A DNA stretch of 64,000 nt from Polytrichum commune (Eukaryota; Streptophyta; Polytrichopsida; Polytrichales; Polytrichaceae): positions 22,121,501 to 22,185,500 of the forward strand of contig OX485805.1 in assembly GCA_950295325.1 (NCBI GenBank). The letters run 5' to 3'. A program made the position numbers and the translations under genes. Of the stretch, positions 48,605 through 60,280 are shown piece after piece. Numbering within the stretch: position 1 is the first letter of the stretch; each line of letters starts with the position of its first letter. Below the pieces are notes generated by a model. It saw only the letters and a list, made by a program, of their open reading frames with translations. It was not told where the DNA came from and did not search any database.

Positions 48605-50119
48605 CACGCTTTATGATGTTTTTACAACTCATGCTTTATGATGTCAAGCTCTCTACTTCGTTTTTGACAATACTAAACTCAAAGTATGTTTTTTTAACCC
48701 GCTTGTGATCCATTGGAAGTTTTGTGAAACCACTTTCTTAACGTCTAACTTTGGAGGTCATTTTGCCAACACCAAAGTCTTGGCGGATCAGGGTGTTTAT
48801 GTTTGGGTTACATCCTAAAGCTTAAGGATGTTATGCCCAACCAAGTTGTTGTTATTGTCGGCATGTTGGGGGAGACATCGATTTACCTAATTGCTTTGAG
48901 AAATACATGTATAGTTGGTAAAATTTTATATCTTAGGGAAGGCGAGGGACTCGTGACACAGTCCATGTAAGTTGAACGTGAAAACATTAGGATTTGCTTG
49001 TACATTTTCTCTTGTAGTTGTTCAATATTAAGAACTAACACCATCATGGACCCCAAATCAACCTTGTGAGTTCAAGTTGGAATGAAGCAACTACATACCT
49101 ACAAGGGAAGAGCATGAGGCCAACCCCTTATTTTTAGGCAATTTTGAGCAAGAAATTGACATGAAAAATGTGAAGGTGACATTTGTGTGTTATATTATGG
49201 GATAAGAAGACCCATGTATTGTCAACTTCCATCCACCATAACTTATGATGGCGGCATATCCCAACCCATCTTCTCGCAATTATCGCCAAATCCTACCCTC
49301 TATATCTAATTTGATTTTCGTTTAGGGTTATTAGTTTGCGCCTCCCACAACGTCCTCAATCGCACTTTCCTTTTGCAGATGGGGAATGAAGGCGCCAATT
49401 CAAGTTCCTTGTGTCCAATTTTCACTTGGTCTTCACCACCTTTGTCGCGACATTGTCACCACTGCTAAATCCATCCCTTCTCAACCTTCGTTGCTATTTC
49501 ATCCTAGGCTCTTGAATGATGGTCACCGGCTTTAATTGGATGCTAAACTCAAGCTACTCCCTTCATTATAAAGAGCCTCGTGCCCATTACATCTCTTTGA
49601 AGAAGCCACTGCAATTAGCATTACCCTATGTTCCGTTTTTGTCAATTATGTTGGAAGGTTTGAATGTTGCAATGGGATCTCCTTAGTTTTGTTGTTCGTG
49701 ATGGCAAATCAGGTGGAGTTTGTTGTGTTTCTATGCACATGTAGCTTGGTGGTCTTTGGGTGCATGGTTCTTATCTCCCTCGCATGTCTTTGTTTGTATC
49801 AAAACTTGCAACATTTGCATGTCTTCTTAGGCTTAGGGAGGTTTGGAGTTTATCTTGGGTTTAGGGCTTGAGGTTCAGGGCTTTACCTTGGGTGAAGGGT
49901 GATGGTGGGTGACAAGGGCGATGCGAGTTCCTCCACTTCTTCCAAGAGGAAGAAGATGTCCTCAGATGGCCAAAGGGCCACCACAACAAGCGCTAAGGCC
50001 GAGCAAGGGCGGTTGAAGATGCACAATTGGAGGAACGCACAATTGTTGTACTACGCTTCCTCTCACAATTCTGGAAATGCATTGCCCTTGGAGCTCATCT
50101 TCAATGCCATACCACTACC
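48605..50119. other. Non-coding or degenerate hAT flank
   Basis: No clear gene. The Ser/Lys-rich 98-codon frame at 49899-50195 begins with ATG and leads into the hAT relic, but in a different frame. It may be decayed internal sequence of the same transposon. Confidence 0.35.
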
Positions 50120-50372
50120 TAGTTCAACATTAGGGTCCTTAGCCATGGGTTCCTCGAGTACCTCAAGCTCGTTGAAATCGCCTTGGTCCATGTGATTGGA
50201 AGTGTCGAGCATGAACAAGTGTTTTGGTCTATTGTGTTTATGAAGAGCAAGCTCGGAAACTCACTTGACCCACACATGCATGTGGTGGTGGGCATGTATA
50301 GCCAAAAAGTGTTTAGCTTGGAGAGTTTTCCATACGATGTAATTTTCAATTCATGGATTGCAACTGCAAATT
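50120..50372 (+). pseudogene. hAT transposase C-terminal dimerisation fragment
   Basis: One frame reads GFLEYLKLVEIALVHVIGSV, then EHEQVFWSIVFMKSKLGNSL, then a stretch ending in QKVFSLESFPYDVIFNSW. This matches the plant hAT C-terminal dimerisation region (consensus GSVEDERxFSxLxFxKSKLRNRL ... FxLxxFPY). Key positions are altered (HEQ for DER), the upstream catalytic part is not found in frame, and no TIRs were identified. It is a dead remnant. Confidence 0.7.
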
Positions 50373-53300
50373 TCAATGGCTGCTATGGGCTAAGTGCTCA
50401 ATAATTGTAATTTTTTCCACGGTCATTCTATGAGGCCACTTGAGTGTGAGGAAAAGCAAACTTAGTTGGCCAACATTAGCGAAGTGGTGGTTGAGCCACT
50501 GTGTGGGGGCAAACCCATTTTGTTCCCATAACTTTAGCAATGATAACGAACTCATGACTATCCGTGATGTCATTTGCCTCTAAGGAGGTGTTGGTCAACA
50601 ATGTGCACACTCTCCCCTTAGTGTAATTTTTTGCTTATTTGTTAATAGTTTGTACTCATTGAAGCATTGGAGAGGTTTTTTTGTGTGGTTTTGCAAGTTG
50701 TGAAGGCCATGAAGTACAACTTGGGAAGTTTTTTTTATTGGAATTTAACAACATTAACAATCTTGTGACTATCCATAATACATGATTTGTTCTCACAAAT
50801 ACACACATTGTTGGTTTGTATGGTTTTTAGTGTCAACACTTTCATTTATCATCAAAGAGCTTGTTTATAATTTGATGTGCAAGGTGAATGCTTCTATGAA
50901 GGTGTTGGTTTGACAATGTGCACACTCTCCCCTTGGTGCAACTTTATTTGTTTCTTTACAATTTGTGTTCATTGAAGCATCAAAGTGGTTTTTTGTGTGT
51001 GGTTTTGCAGGTCTTGAAGGCTTGGTTGGGTGGTCTTGTTGCCACATTACTAAGTTAAGTGGGTGCATGTTAACCATTTTAACACTTCCATAGTGAATCA
51101 TTTGTCTTGTTAACAATTGAAACCATTTGCCAGCTACCATATTACGTACTAAAATTACAAGGGTTGCCAATTAACTGAGGCAAGCTTGACATTGTCACCA
51201 TTGTTTATTTATTTCCATTAAATACAAATTTCTTGCATTTTCAATAAAACCTCTATTTTTGTCGCCACCTACATGCTTCGTGTCTTCAATTGTCACCAAG
51301 CAATTTCTACACAAAAAAAACTTTATTGCCATTGACATCCTAATACTTTGCACAATGTAGCCAAATGATCAATATGCAAAAACATAATTAAAAGGGTTGC
51401 ATGGAACATGTTTCTATTGGACATCCTAACATGAGTGCCATGAATTCTAAGCCTCTCTAGGGTGTGTCAATTTAAGTGGTGGAGTAATGACATGTTGCTA
51501 TATGTGAGTCTAAAAATGATGATAGTTTCTAAATTGATGAGATGTAGGCCTTGGGAACTATATAATCCAAGGCATGGACTTTCAATATGAGAAGATTGGG
51601 GAATGCCCAATGTTGAATGTCACCTTGGTACCATTGTCTTCAAGGACCATGCAAGTCGTAGTGAGAGGGTGTGATAGTTGAAACCTTCAACATTTTGTAT
51701 TGTAAGAATATGTCTTACAATCATTGTAGAATGATTATCTCATATGGGTTGTAAAGTCTTTCAAAAAATTAGAGTTTTCATGTAATTCAATAGGAATTTT
51801 GGGCAAGATTTGGTTGTTTTGCACAAATTTTCCATGTTCAGTAAGTTTTTAGTGCATGCTTGAAGTTGGTCTAAAGATTTGTACAAAGAACTTTCTACAT
51901 AGTTCATTGAGGACCAAAGTCATTTTGGCATGCCAACAATGTGCTAAAATGACTTTGGCCTTCAATGAACCGATATAAGAAGTTCAATGACTTTGGCCTT
52001 CAATGACTTTGTTCTTTATTTAAATTTCACACCGACTCCAAGCACGCACCAAAAACTTACCAAGCATGAAAAATTATGTATGCAAAAGCCAACTTGCAAC
52101 CAAAATTGTGGTTGAATTAAAGGGCAACTCTAATGTACATGAGGCATGTGACCCTATTGTGGGCATTTCCAACTTTCTTCACATACAATTGTGGTCATAG
52201 AATCAAATTGGGATTCGTTTCATCCAAATTAGCGATCATTCAATGACAATGATTGTCAATTTAAATTGTCAAACTTAGAGTTCAGATACAAAAGTAATGA
52301 AAAATTATAGGAAAGACTCTCTTATTCTTTAAGTGATCATATAGGCCCTCTCAACCGTATCCACTACTAAACATAGAATGATGTCTATATAGTGAGCATA
52401 TAGTCCAATCTCATCATAGGAGATGATGTATTTTGGTGTCTATTCTTGACTATAAATCTTGTCATATATAAAGTAGATGGTGCTAATGTGCCAATAACAT
52501 CACCACCCCACCCAAAACTAATACACTAACATCGTGCATATTAAGTACATATTGACAATGAGAATGTTCACCACCTTAATATGAAGCTCCCATGTTGGTT
52601 TTGGATCACCTAGAGTAGAGGCGCCCATAACCAATCACTAAAGAGATTTTGTGCCAAATTTGGAGAACTATAAGGTGGTGCAAAGTTTTCCCATGTAGGA
52701 AAATAGAATTCATAAGGACTGCAATTTTTTTAGTAATTTTATTCCTTGAATTGCAATTATTGTGCATTTTTGAAGCTAAAAGTTGGCTTGGACACATTAC
52801 CATTGTCTAGATTTTGCCATAACCGCTCATTATCAAATGAATTCCTCCTCACTTTAGCACTCAAAACTAGGGACATGTGTCATGGCATTATTGATTCCTT
52901 GGTGATATCATAACCAAAGTTGGAGACTTAGGGTTAGTTTCTATGTAGGTTCCTTCACCCACCAAATTCTAGTGGAAATGTAAATTCCTCCTAGTGACAT
53001 CTACACTTCCTCTAGAATATGGTGGGCAAGCAACCTACATGAAAAGTAACCCTTAGAAATCGTGAATTGTGAAACCTTGTTTTAACCACCCATATATATT
53101 TTTAAACCAAAATCAATCCTAACTTGATCGAAATTATGGCACCCTACATATTCTCAATGGGGTCTTGAGTGGGAATAGGTGGTTCGACTCTAAGGTATTG
53201 AGGCCTTAAAGTGTCACTTTAGGAAACTTTTTCTATTTCGAGAAGGTTAATTAGCTTGGAAAATTTTCAAAAAATCTATAGAATAGCAAATCTAAACAAA

Positions 53301-53565
53301 GTCTACAAAGAAAATAAAGAAAATCATATGCAATCTATAGAAATTTGCGTATTTTTATTAAGGAAAAAAACCTTTTAGTCTCCACTAGGGGGGGTCGGGG
53401 AGTGCTATCTTATGAGCGGTAACTTATGAGAAGTGAGGAAGATGAAAATTTTGGTAATAGGGCCACCAATATCCTATAACCGTGGAATTGTGGCCTTAAA
53501 AATGATGATTTTAGGGTTTAGTAATAAGAGGGTTGAGAAGGATAAACAACATGAAGTCCAAAAAT
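50373..53565. other. AT-rich non-coding stretch, no gene recognised
   Basis: A short direct repeat occurs at about 50580-50700 and 50895-51015 (GTGCACACTCTCCCCTTGGTG, CATTGAAGCAT, TTTTTTGTGTGTGGTTTTGCA with variants). About 52380-52450 carries a phrase of the dispersed family seen at 29.2-29.9 kb. No domain was recognised in any frame. Confidence 0.45.
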
Positions 53566-56500
53566 TTATTCATAAGTAGTAGCACTAGACATGAAACTAT
53601 CTTTTGCCTCGTCATCTATATATATTCGAGCACCTTTGCATTGCGAATTGATTTTGGAACTATAGCAAGATTCTTCATTTGGATCCGAATCTTCGAGATT
53701 CAACATTGCAATTGCAACATTCTCGGCATATGATGGGAGACGCGGGCTACGACTTGGACTTCGTAGGAATTGTCTATGTGCCCAAAACGGGAGACATGTC
53801 CTCTTTCCAATCGTATTCCTGAAATCAAATCGATGAAACATGTAAATAATGTGAAGAAATAAAAATGAACCAATGAATTGAATGAAACGAATGAATTGAA
53901 TAAATTTTTTTTGTATCAAAACTTACTCACACTCAAATTCAAGCATCTCCTCATCCGAGAGGTCATCATCTTCTTTTGTGAGATCTTGTATATTCTCCTT
54001 AGATGACCCCTCTTTCAAAACCTTTTCCAAAAGCGGTTTCAATATGTGCTCAAACATGTCATTATCACCCTAAAATGCAAGAAGATGTCTGCCACATGCG
54101 CGTGTTGCTAGGATAGAAGCTCCAGTGGAACATGTCAAATCAACAACGCGTCCATTCGATGGTGTAAACAATTCAATAAGATCTTGAAAAAAACGCGGCG
54201 ATTTTTTATATGGCCCCCTCCAAGGTCTTCCCGATTTTTAAAGAAACGTGTTTTTTTCATCCACAAAATTGAAAAGCAAGTTTTTGCTTTTCAATCCAGT
54301 GCCGAAAAAAGTGGAGTTTGGTTGTCTCGTGGATTTTTTGGTAGTAAAATCCCTTACCAAGACATGAGCCATAAATGCCGGAGTCTACAAAAAAATGTAA
54401 ATTGTGTTAAAACTATATACAATGCAAATAACACCAAAATAATTAAATAGAAACAATTGTGATGTGTTATACTTACGGTGTAGGTTGGAGACTCCGGATC
54501 CTTGAACACCATGTACGAATTGAGGCAAATAAAAGTCCTAAGAACTTTCATGTTGCCGTTGTGTAAGGTTGAATTCAAAACCTTCTTGGTTTGCATATCG
54601 ATAGCAGAAAATACTATGAGGACGCCATCATCAGACAAGATGGACTTGCACAAGGACATTGTTGCAACCATCCAGTTCTTGTCATATTTATTCCAAAGAG
54701 GAATTTCAATAGGTCTATTGGAGAGGTTGAAGTCAAAACCGTCCGGAAATTGCAGAAAAACCAAGTCAACGGCAAATGGAGTCGGATTTCCCATGACATG
54801 AAATTCGCGATTGTCTTTGAACTGAAATACTACAACATATCACAATATAAGACACAAAATAAAATCCAAATGAAAGTAAGAACATTACAGAAAATACAAA
54901 ATGAAGATTACTTACATTTTCAAGAAATGCCCGCCATTGGATCCACTCAGGAGGGCCTACTTCAACCCCTTCAGACTTGTTCTTGACAGCAGTAGATCGA
55001 GCAAAAGAGAGCGTAAGAAAGTTCTTCAGTATGAATAACTCTTTTCTCAAAACATTCGTTGGCGCACGATGAATAGCGTCATAGGTGCTGGAGTAATGAA
55101 ATTCCAATACATCGCACCCGGATTTTGAACTTTCGCCTCTAAGTGTATTCTTATCCAAATCATTGGAAAGAACAAGCAATTCTTCATGTTGTGAAATTTC
55201 CGATTGACCTTGTATTTTGGTTTCAGGAACATGTTTTCTCTTACGACGTTTTGTCTCTTTTGGTTCTGGCTCTCTAAGTTTAAGCTGTACAATTTGTGCT
55301 TGCAAAATTGTAATATCACGAGGATCTACATTTTTGGCATCATTTATCTGACGGATTGTCTTCTCACTTGACGGACATGCATCCTTAGGACAATCAAGAT
55401 ACCAACCACAATCCTCATAGTGTGGGAGCGACCAATCCAAACAAATCTCAGTAGTGAACATGCATGAGTCTTCCGCACCAGTGTCATGCCAATTTGGAAA
55501 AAAACGAGGTTCTCCTATAACGCATTTGTGCGGAATCAAAACATATCGGAAATACCTACACACAAAAATATTATGAGCCAAATATTGAATGAAAAGTAAA
55601 ATGTAATGAAAAAATATCAAGAAATAGTAAAGAATAAGTTGTACCTGTATAGAACACGCTTCATAGCAAGATCAATATTCGGTTGCTCATCCCAAACGTT
55701 GTGTTTTTTTACTTTTCCGCTTTTGAATTCACGATAGAATATTGAATTGAAAGCCGCAAACTTCCAGGTTTGAATATATTCGGAGAGAGTAGGCACATCT
55801 GCAGGCAATTGAAGAGGAGATGAAAGAATACTTTGAAGCTCTTCAATAGTTTTTTTCTCTAATTGTGCCCAATATGTAGCCTTTGATAACCAATCATCAA
55901 GTGCAGAATCAGAGAGGGGTGATTTCAGGAAATACAATGCATCTTTGTCAAATCTATTGCCATTCCAAAGCTTGAGCCATCCGACTTTGACATCTGGATC
56001 CACATTACTAACAGCAACACGATGAAGTTTCTCTTGTAACATTTCAGGCACCGAAAATGAACCCCAATGGTGCTTAACTTCTTCAAGAAAAGCAGGGGTG
56101 AGGTTGATGTCAGCAATTGCTAGTTGTTTTGTAAAACTAGAAGACAACATTGCACGTTTTTTGTTGACAGCTGCGGACATTGCTTTAGAAACTCCTTCTG
56201 AAGTTCGTTCAAGAGGATGGGTTTCATTGTAAAGGTTGAGAGCAATATCGCTAGCCTCGGCAAGTTCTTGCTGAAAAATCAAACAAAATCCAAAATTAAT
56301 AAGTACATGTAGATGTGATCTAAATGAAAGATAAATAAACATTAAAAACATAGTAGGAAATGCTAGAAAAACTTACACTGTACATATAATCAAGAAAAAT
56401 TGGCCGCGTCAAAGAATACCAAGTTTCAACGGACTTCTCCTCACATCGCTTATAACTTCTAGGATCCAGTTGTTTTTTAAAAGAAGTCAAAGGCATGGTG

Positions 56501-57604
56501 CCAATACTTTGCATCCGATACAAAGTATGCACCAAATTGGTAGAAACGTGAGAGTTTTCTGTTGACCTGAAAAATAATTGAATTCATGGATTTAGGATGA
56601 TATAATTCAAATAACAAAATACAAACTAGAAATAAATGAAAATAAAGAAGTAAAAACATTACTTGTTGATGTCGTGCATAGCAGTCAACAAACTTGGAAT
56701 GTCATCAAGCTCGGGCGCCAAAATGATGGAATCCACAAAGACATGACGCTCGTAATCTTCGGTATGCAAGCGGTCAATATAACTTTTCCAAGCAAAAAAT
56801 CTGTGATTACCATCCCATATGAAGAACATCTTGTTCTTGTATGATGTAAATGAAGGATCGGCATTTAATTCAGTTTCAAACACCGCATTAGCTTGAGCCC
56901 AATTTGGGCTCCAAGATGCACGAACCTCGTCATCCATAAATTGAAAATTTCCCTTAGAGTCGGTAGCCGATAGATAAAACACACGGTCACCATCACGATA
57001 ACCATTGAAAAAGTCAGCCTCCAATTTAGTGATGTCGCCTTTCAAAGCAGGACGCACAATATGCATTGGAACCATGCGACATAAGGGTACACACAAACGA
57101 GATTTCGGTCCAGCACGGATTGAGAAAATTGTTGAAGTGGAATTAACCTTTTGCTTGTCCGTAAGCTCCCAGACTTTCTGTTGATAGGTTTTATTGTTAC
57201 CATCATTATCTTCATCCGAGTCAAAATCATCGAGAGATTCATTTATTTTTTTCTTTTTCTTATTATGAAGATTTGACGATATGTCCTGATGAACATGAAC
57301 TTGTTGAGATGGACGATCTTAACTTGAATGCATTGTAGAATCATCACCAGTAGAAATAACATTCATTCTCTCCAAATCCATTGATTGGTCCTAAAACAAA
57401 TGAAATAAGTTTCATAAATATTTCAAAACCAGTAGAAACACATTAGCAATAATATTACAAAAACAACAGCAATAGCAACAACAATAACAACAGCATACCA
57501 CGAACACAGGGAAGAATAACAAAAATTATTCTAGACACTACCATTTGCACCTTTAAATATTGTACGATAAGGGTGGCCGCTCACCCCAAAACTACAAGGG
57601 CAGA

Positions 57605-57745
57605 CCCTGTGCGTTAACTAGGTCGACAGTTTGGGTCGGTCGACCCAAACTAGGCCGACAGTTTGGGTCGCTCGACCCAAACTAGGTCGACAGTTTGGGT
57701 CGACCGACCCAAACCAGGCAGACAGTTTGGGTCGACCGACCCAAA
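57605..57745. repeat. Palindrome array 1: four 20-bp palindromes at exact 32-bp spacing
   Basis: TTTGGGTCG-NN-CGACCCAAA occurs at 57630-57649, 57662-57681, 57694-57713 and 57726-57745. The central dinucleotides are GT, CT, AC and AC. The 12-bp spacers are similar (CTAGGCCGACAG, CTAGGTCGACAG, CCAGGCAGACAG). The array is preceded by a half copy of the second palindrome type (CCCTGTGCGTTAAC at 57605-57618), so the two repeat types are physically fused here. It lies in intron 1 of the minus-strand ParB/methyltransferase-like gene. Confidence 0.95.
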
Positions 57746-57978
57746 CTGCCCGCAATTTACGCCTAATTATGCGCAATTACCCAGTCATCACGAAAGTACA
57801 AACAAACCTTGTACTGCACCTGTAGATGACAGAGCTTGCAGCGACGAGCTCCGGTCCGATAGATGAGAGAAAAAAGACTGAATGCTTTGAAGGTGTGGCA
57901 ATTTGTACTACTCGTCCCTGCGGCCATATTTAGCGTGGCTCTTCGTGCCCCGCATAGCCGCTAGAAAGTTGCCAGCGC

Positions 57979-58135
57979 AGACCCTGTGCGTTAACGCACA
58001 GGGTCTACTTGCCCAACTTTGTGAAGCCTCTAGCTAGGCAAGTAGACCCTGTGCGTTAACGCACAGGGTCTGCGCTAGCAACTTTGAGGCCACTGTGCGT
58101 TAGCGCATAAGGCCTGTGCGTTAATCGCACAGGGC
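57979..58135. repeat. Two perfect 28-bp GTTAAC-centred palindromes in a larger inverted repeat
   Basis: Each is the arm AGACCCTGTGCGTT followed by its exact inverse, at 57979-58006 and 58044-58071. The flanks are themselves inverted: GCCAGCGC on the far left against GCGCTAGC on the far right, and CTACTTGCC against GGCAAGTAG in the middle. The whole of about 57970-58082 is thus a palindrome made of palindromes. A third, imperfect set (CACTGTGCGTTAGCGCATAA, GCCTGTGCGTTAATCGCACAGGG) follows to 58135. All lie in intron 1 of the minus-strand gene. Confidence 0.92.
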
Positions 58136-58178
58136 CGAGACATGAATTTGCTAAAAACTTTTTTTTTTGAATTTGAAT

Positions 58179-58810
58179 TTACCAAGACATGAGCCATAAA
58201 TGCCGGAGTCTACAAAAAAATGTAAATTGTGTTAAAACTATATACAATGCAAATAACACCAAAATAATTAAATAGAAACAATTGTGATGTGTTATACTTA
58301 CGGTGTAGGTTGGAGACTCCGGATCCTTGAACACCATGTACGAATTGAGGCAAATAAAAGTCCTAAGAACTTTCATGTTGCCGTTGTGTAAGGTTGAATT
58401 CAAAACCTTCTTGGTTTGCATATCGATAGCAGAAAATACTATGAGGACGCCATCATCAGACAAGATGGACTTGCACAAGGACATTGTTGCAACCATCCAG
58501 TTCTTGTCATATTTATTCCAAAGAGGAATTTCAATAGGTCTATTGGAGAGGTTGAAGTCAAAACCGTCCGGAAATTGCAGAAAAACCAAGTCAACGGCAA
58601 ATGGAGTCGGATTTCCCATGACATGAAATTCGCGATTGTCTTTGAACTGAAATACTACAACATATCACAATATAAGACACAAAATAAAATCCAAATGAAA
58701 GTAAGAACATTACAGAAAATACAAAATGAAGATTACTTACATTTTCAAGAAATGCCCGCCATTGGATCCACTCAGGAGGGCCTACTTCAACCCCTTCAGA
58801 CTTGTTCTTG
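58179..58810 (-). repeat. 632-bp direct copy of methyltransferase-like exons (source 54354-54985)
   Basis: Base-by-base reading found no difference from 54354-54985, including both introns, so this is a DNA-level duplication rather than a retrocopy. It carries the end of exon 5, all of exon 6 and the start of exon 7 of the surrounding minus-strand gene, in the same orientation and inside that gene's intron 1. Its ends fall in exon sequence and show no obvious target duplication. A second GTAAG..AG exon set here could be spliced in as an aberrant exon. Confidence 0.95.
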
Positions 58811-58949
58811 CATTCTAACCCCGTTTTGAATGGTTTTTTTGTTCCTACGCTCTGAAGATCGATTTAAATTCATACAATAGATATTTGTTTACTTTTAGGC
58901 TCTCCTAGTCGTTTTACCTCCCAACTTTTGGCCTTCCTAAGTTGCTCTT

Positions 58950-59430
58950 ACAAACCCTGTGCGTTAACGCACATTGTTTCTCCTCCTAATTTTTTGCCTC
59001 CTAAGTTGCTCTTGCAAACCCTGTGCGTTAACGCACAGGGTTTCTCCTCCTAACTTTTTGCCTCCTAAATTGCTCTTGCAAACCATGTGCGTTAACGCAC
59101 AGGGTTTCTCCTCCCAACTTTTGGCCTTCCTAAGTTGCTATTACAAATCCTCTGCGTTAATGCACAGGGTTTTAGCTCCCAACTTTTGGCCTCCCTAAGT
59201 TGCTCTTATAAACCTTGTGCGTTAACGTATAGGGTTTTACCTCCAAACTTCTCGCCTCCTAAGTTGTTCTTATAAACCCTGAACGTTCTCCTCTTGCCTT
59301 CTAGCCTTCCTTAATTTCTGTTATATACCATGTGCATTAACGTATAGGTTTTTTCCTCTCCAATTTATAACCTCTATAAATTATTACTACATGATATGTG
59401 AGTGAACGTACAAGGTTCTCCGTCCTAACT
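58950..59430 (+). repeat. Decaying tandem array of ~64-bp units around the GTTAAC palindrome
   Basis: Units contain the arm CCCTGTGCGTT plus its inverse, then TTTCTCCTCC, AACTTTTGCCTCCTAAG and TTGCTCTTGCAAA. Palindromes start near 58955, 59019 (perfect, 59019-59040), 59083, 59148, 59212, 59275 and 59328. The match falls off from left to right until only ATGTGCATTAACGTATAGG remains at the end. The array ends just before exon 1 of the minus-strand gene and lies in its intron 1. Confidence 0.9.
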
Positions 59431-59758
59431 TACAACTTATGCACTATCAAATTATGTGAACGTTGAACTGACTTACCTTTTTGTTTGTCGTTTTCTTTGA
59501 ACCCGTCTTCAATTCGGACTCTGATATACGATCATCTATATCTTCTTTGGTCTTTGCACCTTCATCATCCTCCATCGCATCAAAATCCAGTGTCTTCATA
59601 GTTTCTTCTACCGTACTCAACAAGTTTATTTTCCCTTCCTTATTTGCATTCTTCTTTCCCACACTCAGTGTGAACTTTTTTTTCTCGGAAGTGAAATACA
59701 AAGCTTTCCTACGTCTTCTCTTCGGCCTCACGGGTGTTCTCTCTACATCGTCCACCAT

Positions 59759-60280
59759 CGTTGGTGTCTATGATATGTTTTCTATCAGGTACTATCATTT
59801 ATTCTTCCAATGTATCTATCTCACAAAATCCGGCGTATATTACGATCACATGTTGTAATTGGCGTTCAATGAGCGAGATATTTCGACGCGTTTGTCATTA
59901 TGTGTTTATTTTTGTTATATCCGCCAAAATTTTCTGACACCTACTTTGTTCTATTCATAATGAGCAATAATTTATTTTTCCAACCAATTTTAATTCTTTC
60001 TACATCTACGTCAGTCCACACATATATATTTTTGTTTTCTACCAATACTTTTAGTATTTGACGTCATTTTGTGTATATCTTGCTCGTAAATATTCTCTGA
60101 CTATTATTGTGTTATGTCCACTTCTGTATTATTAGATGCTATGTATCACACGCTTTCATCTCCATCCATTATTGTATCACACGTTTTCATTTCCATTCAT
60201 TTCCTCACACAATTCTATACAAAACCAACATTCACCCCATATTTTTGTGATGTGTTGTTCATATGTTCTTTTGATTTTCT
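59759..60280. promoter_or_regulatory. 522-bp divergent promoter region between the two element genes
   Basis: The minus-strand ParB/methyltransferase-like gene starts at 59758 and the plus-strand transposase starts at 60281, so any core promoters lie here. The region is AT-rich and has TATA-like text near 60021-60027 (ATATATA). No palindrome array occurs in it. Specific regulatory sites were not identified. Confidence 0.5.

Larger units (their letters stand above)
53566..59758 (-). pseudogene. ParB-like/amino-methyltransferase-like fusion gene, 8 exons, three in-frame stops
   Basis: My exons, in minus-strand order: 59758-59477, 57390-56663, 56566-56377, 56270-55645, 55555-54916, 54821-54477, 54384-53927, 53818-53566. 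They total 3,522 nt (1,173 codons), with GT..AG borders and matching phases throughout. Residues 1-94 are basic then acidic. Residues ~190-330 contain WDGNHRFFAW (288-291 GNHR), like the G-x-x-R core of ParB/Srx domains. Residues ~823-1070 look like a permuted methyltransferase: DLVFLQFP (841-848) at the motif IV position, LSDDGVLIVF as strand 5, then ELFTPSNGRVVDLTCSTGAS (1010-1027) as motifs X and I. This order matches beta-class N6A/N4C methylases, often joined to ParB in phages. Motif IV lacks the expected PP(Y/F/W), so catalysis is doubtful. In-frame stops lie at 57321-57319, 54240-54238 and 54072-54070. The splice frame is otherwise intact, so decay is recent, or translation starts downstream. 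The domain calls are by eye. Confidence 0.55.

Noticed and set aside
50119-50573. Minus-strand frames over the hAT relic
   Set aside because: The plus strand carries the recognisable hAT dimerisation motif; the minus frames are shadows.
54357-54384. A 27-nt microexon (54384-54358) ending at a GTAAGG donor in the ParB/methyltransferase-like gene
   Set aside because: The frame stays open past this donor into a region matching methyltransferase motifs X and I, so a continuous exon to 53927 is more likely. The donor remains a possible way to skip the stop at 54240.
54502-54986. Plus-strand frames of 99-131 codons (and their copies at 58327-58829)
   Set aside because: They are antisense to well-phased minus-strand exons and are duplicated only because the DNA segment is duplicated.
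57605-57745. CRISPR-like look of regularly spaced short palindromes (also 62573-62688)
   Set aside because: Spacers are only 12 bp and are similar to each other, the 20-bp repeats vary in the centre, and the context is a spliced plant gene with no cas genes.
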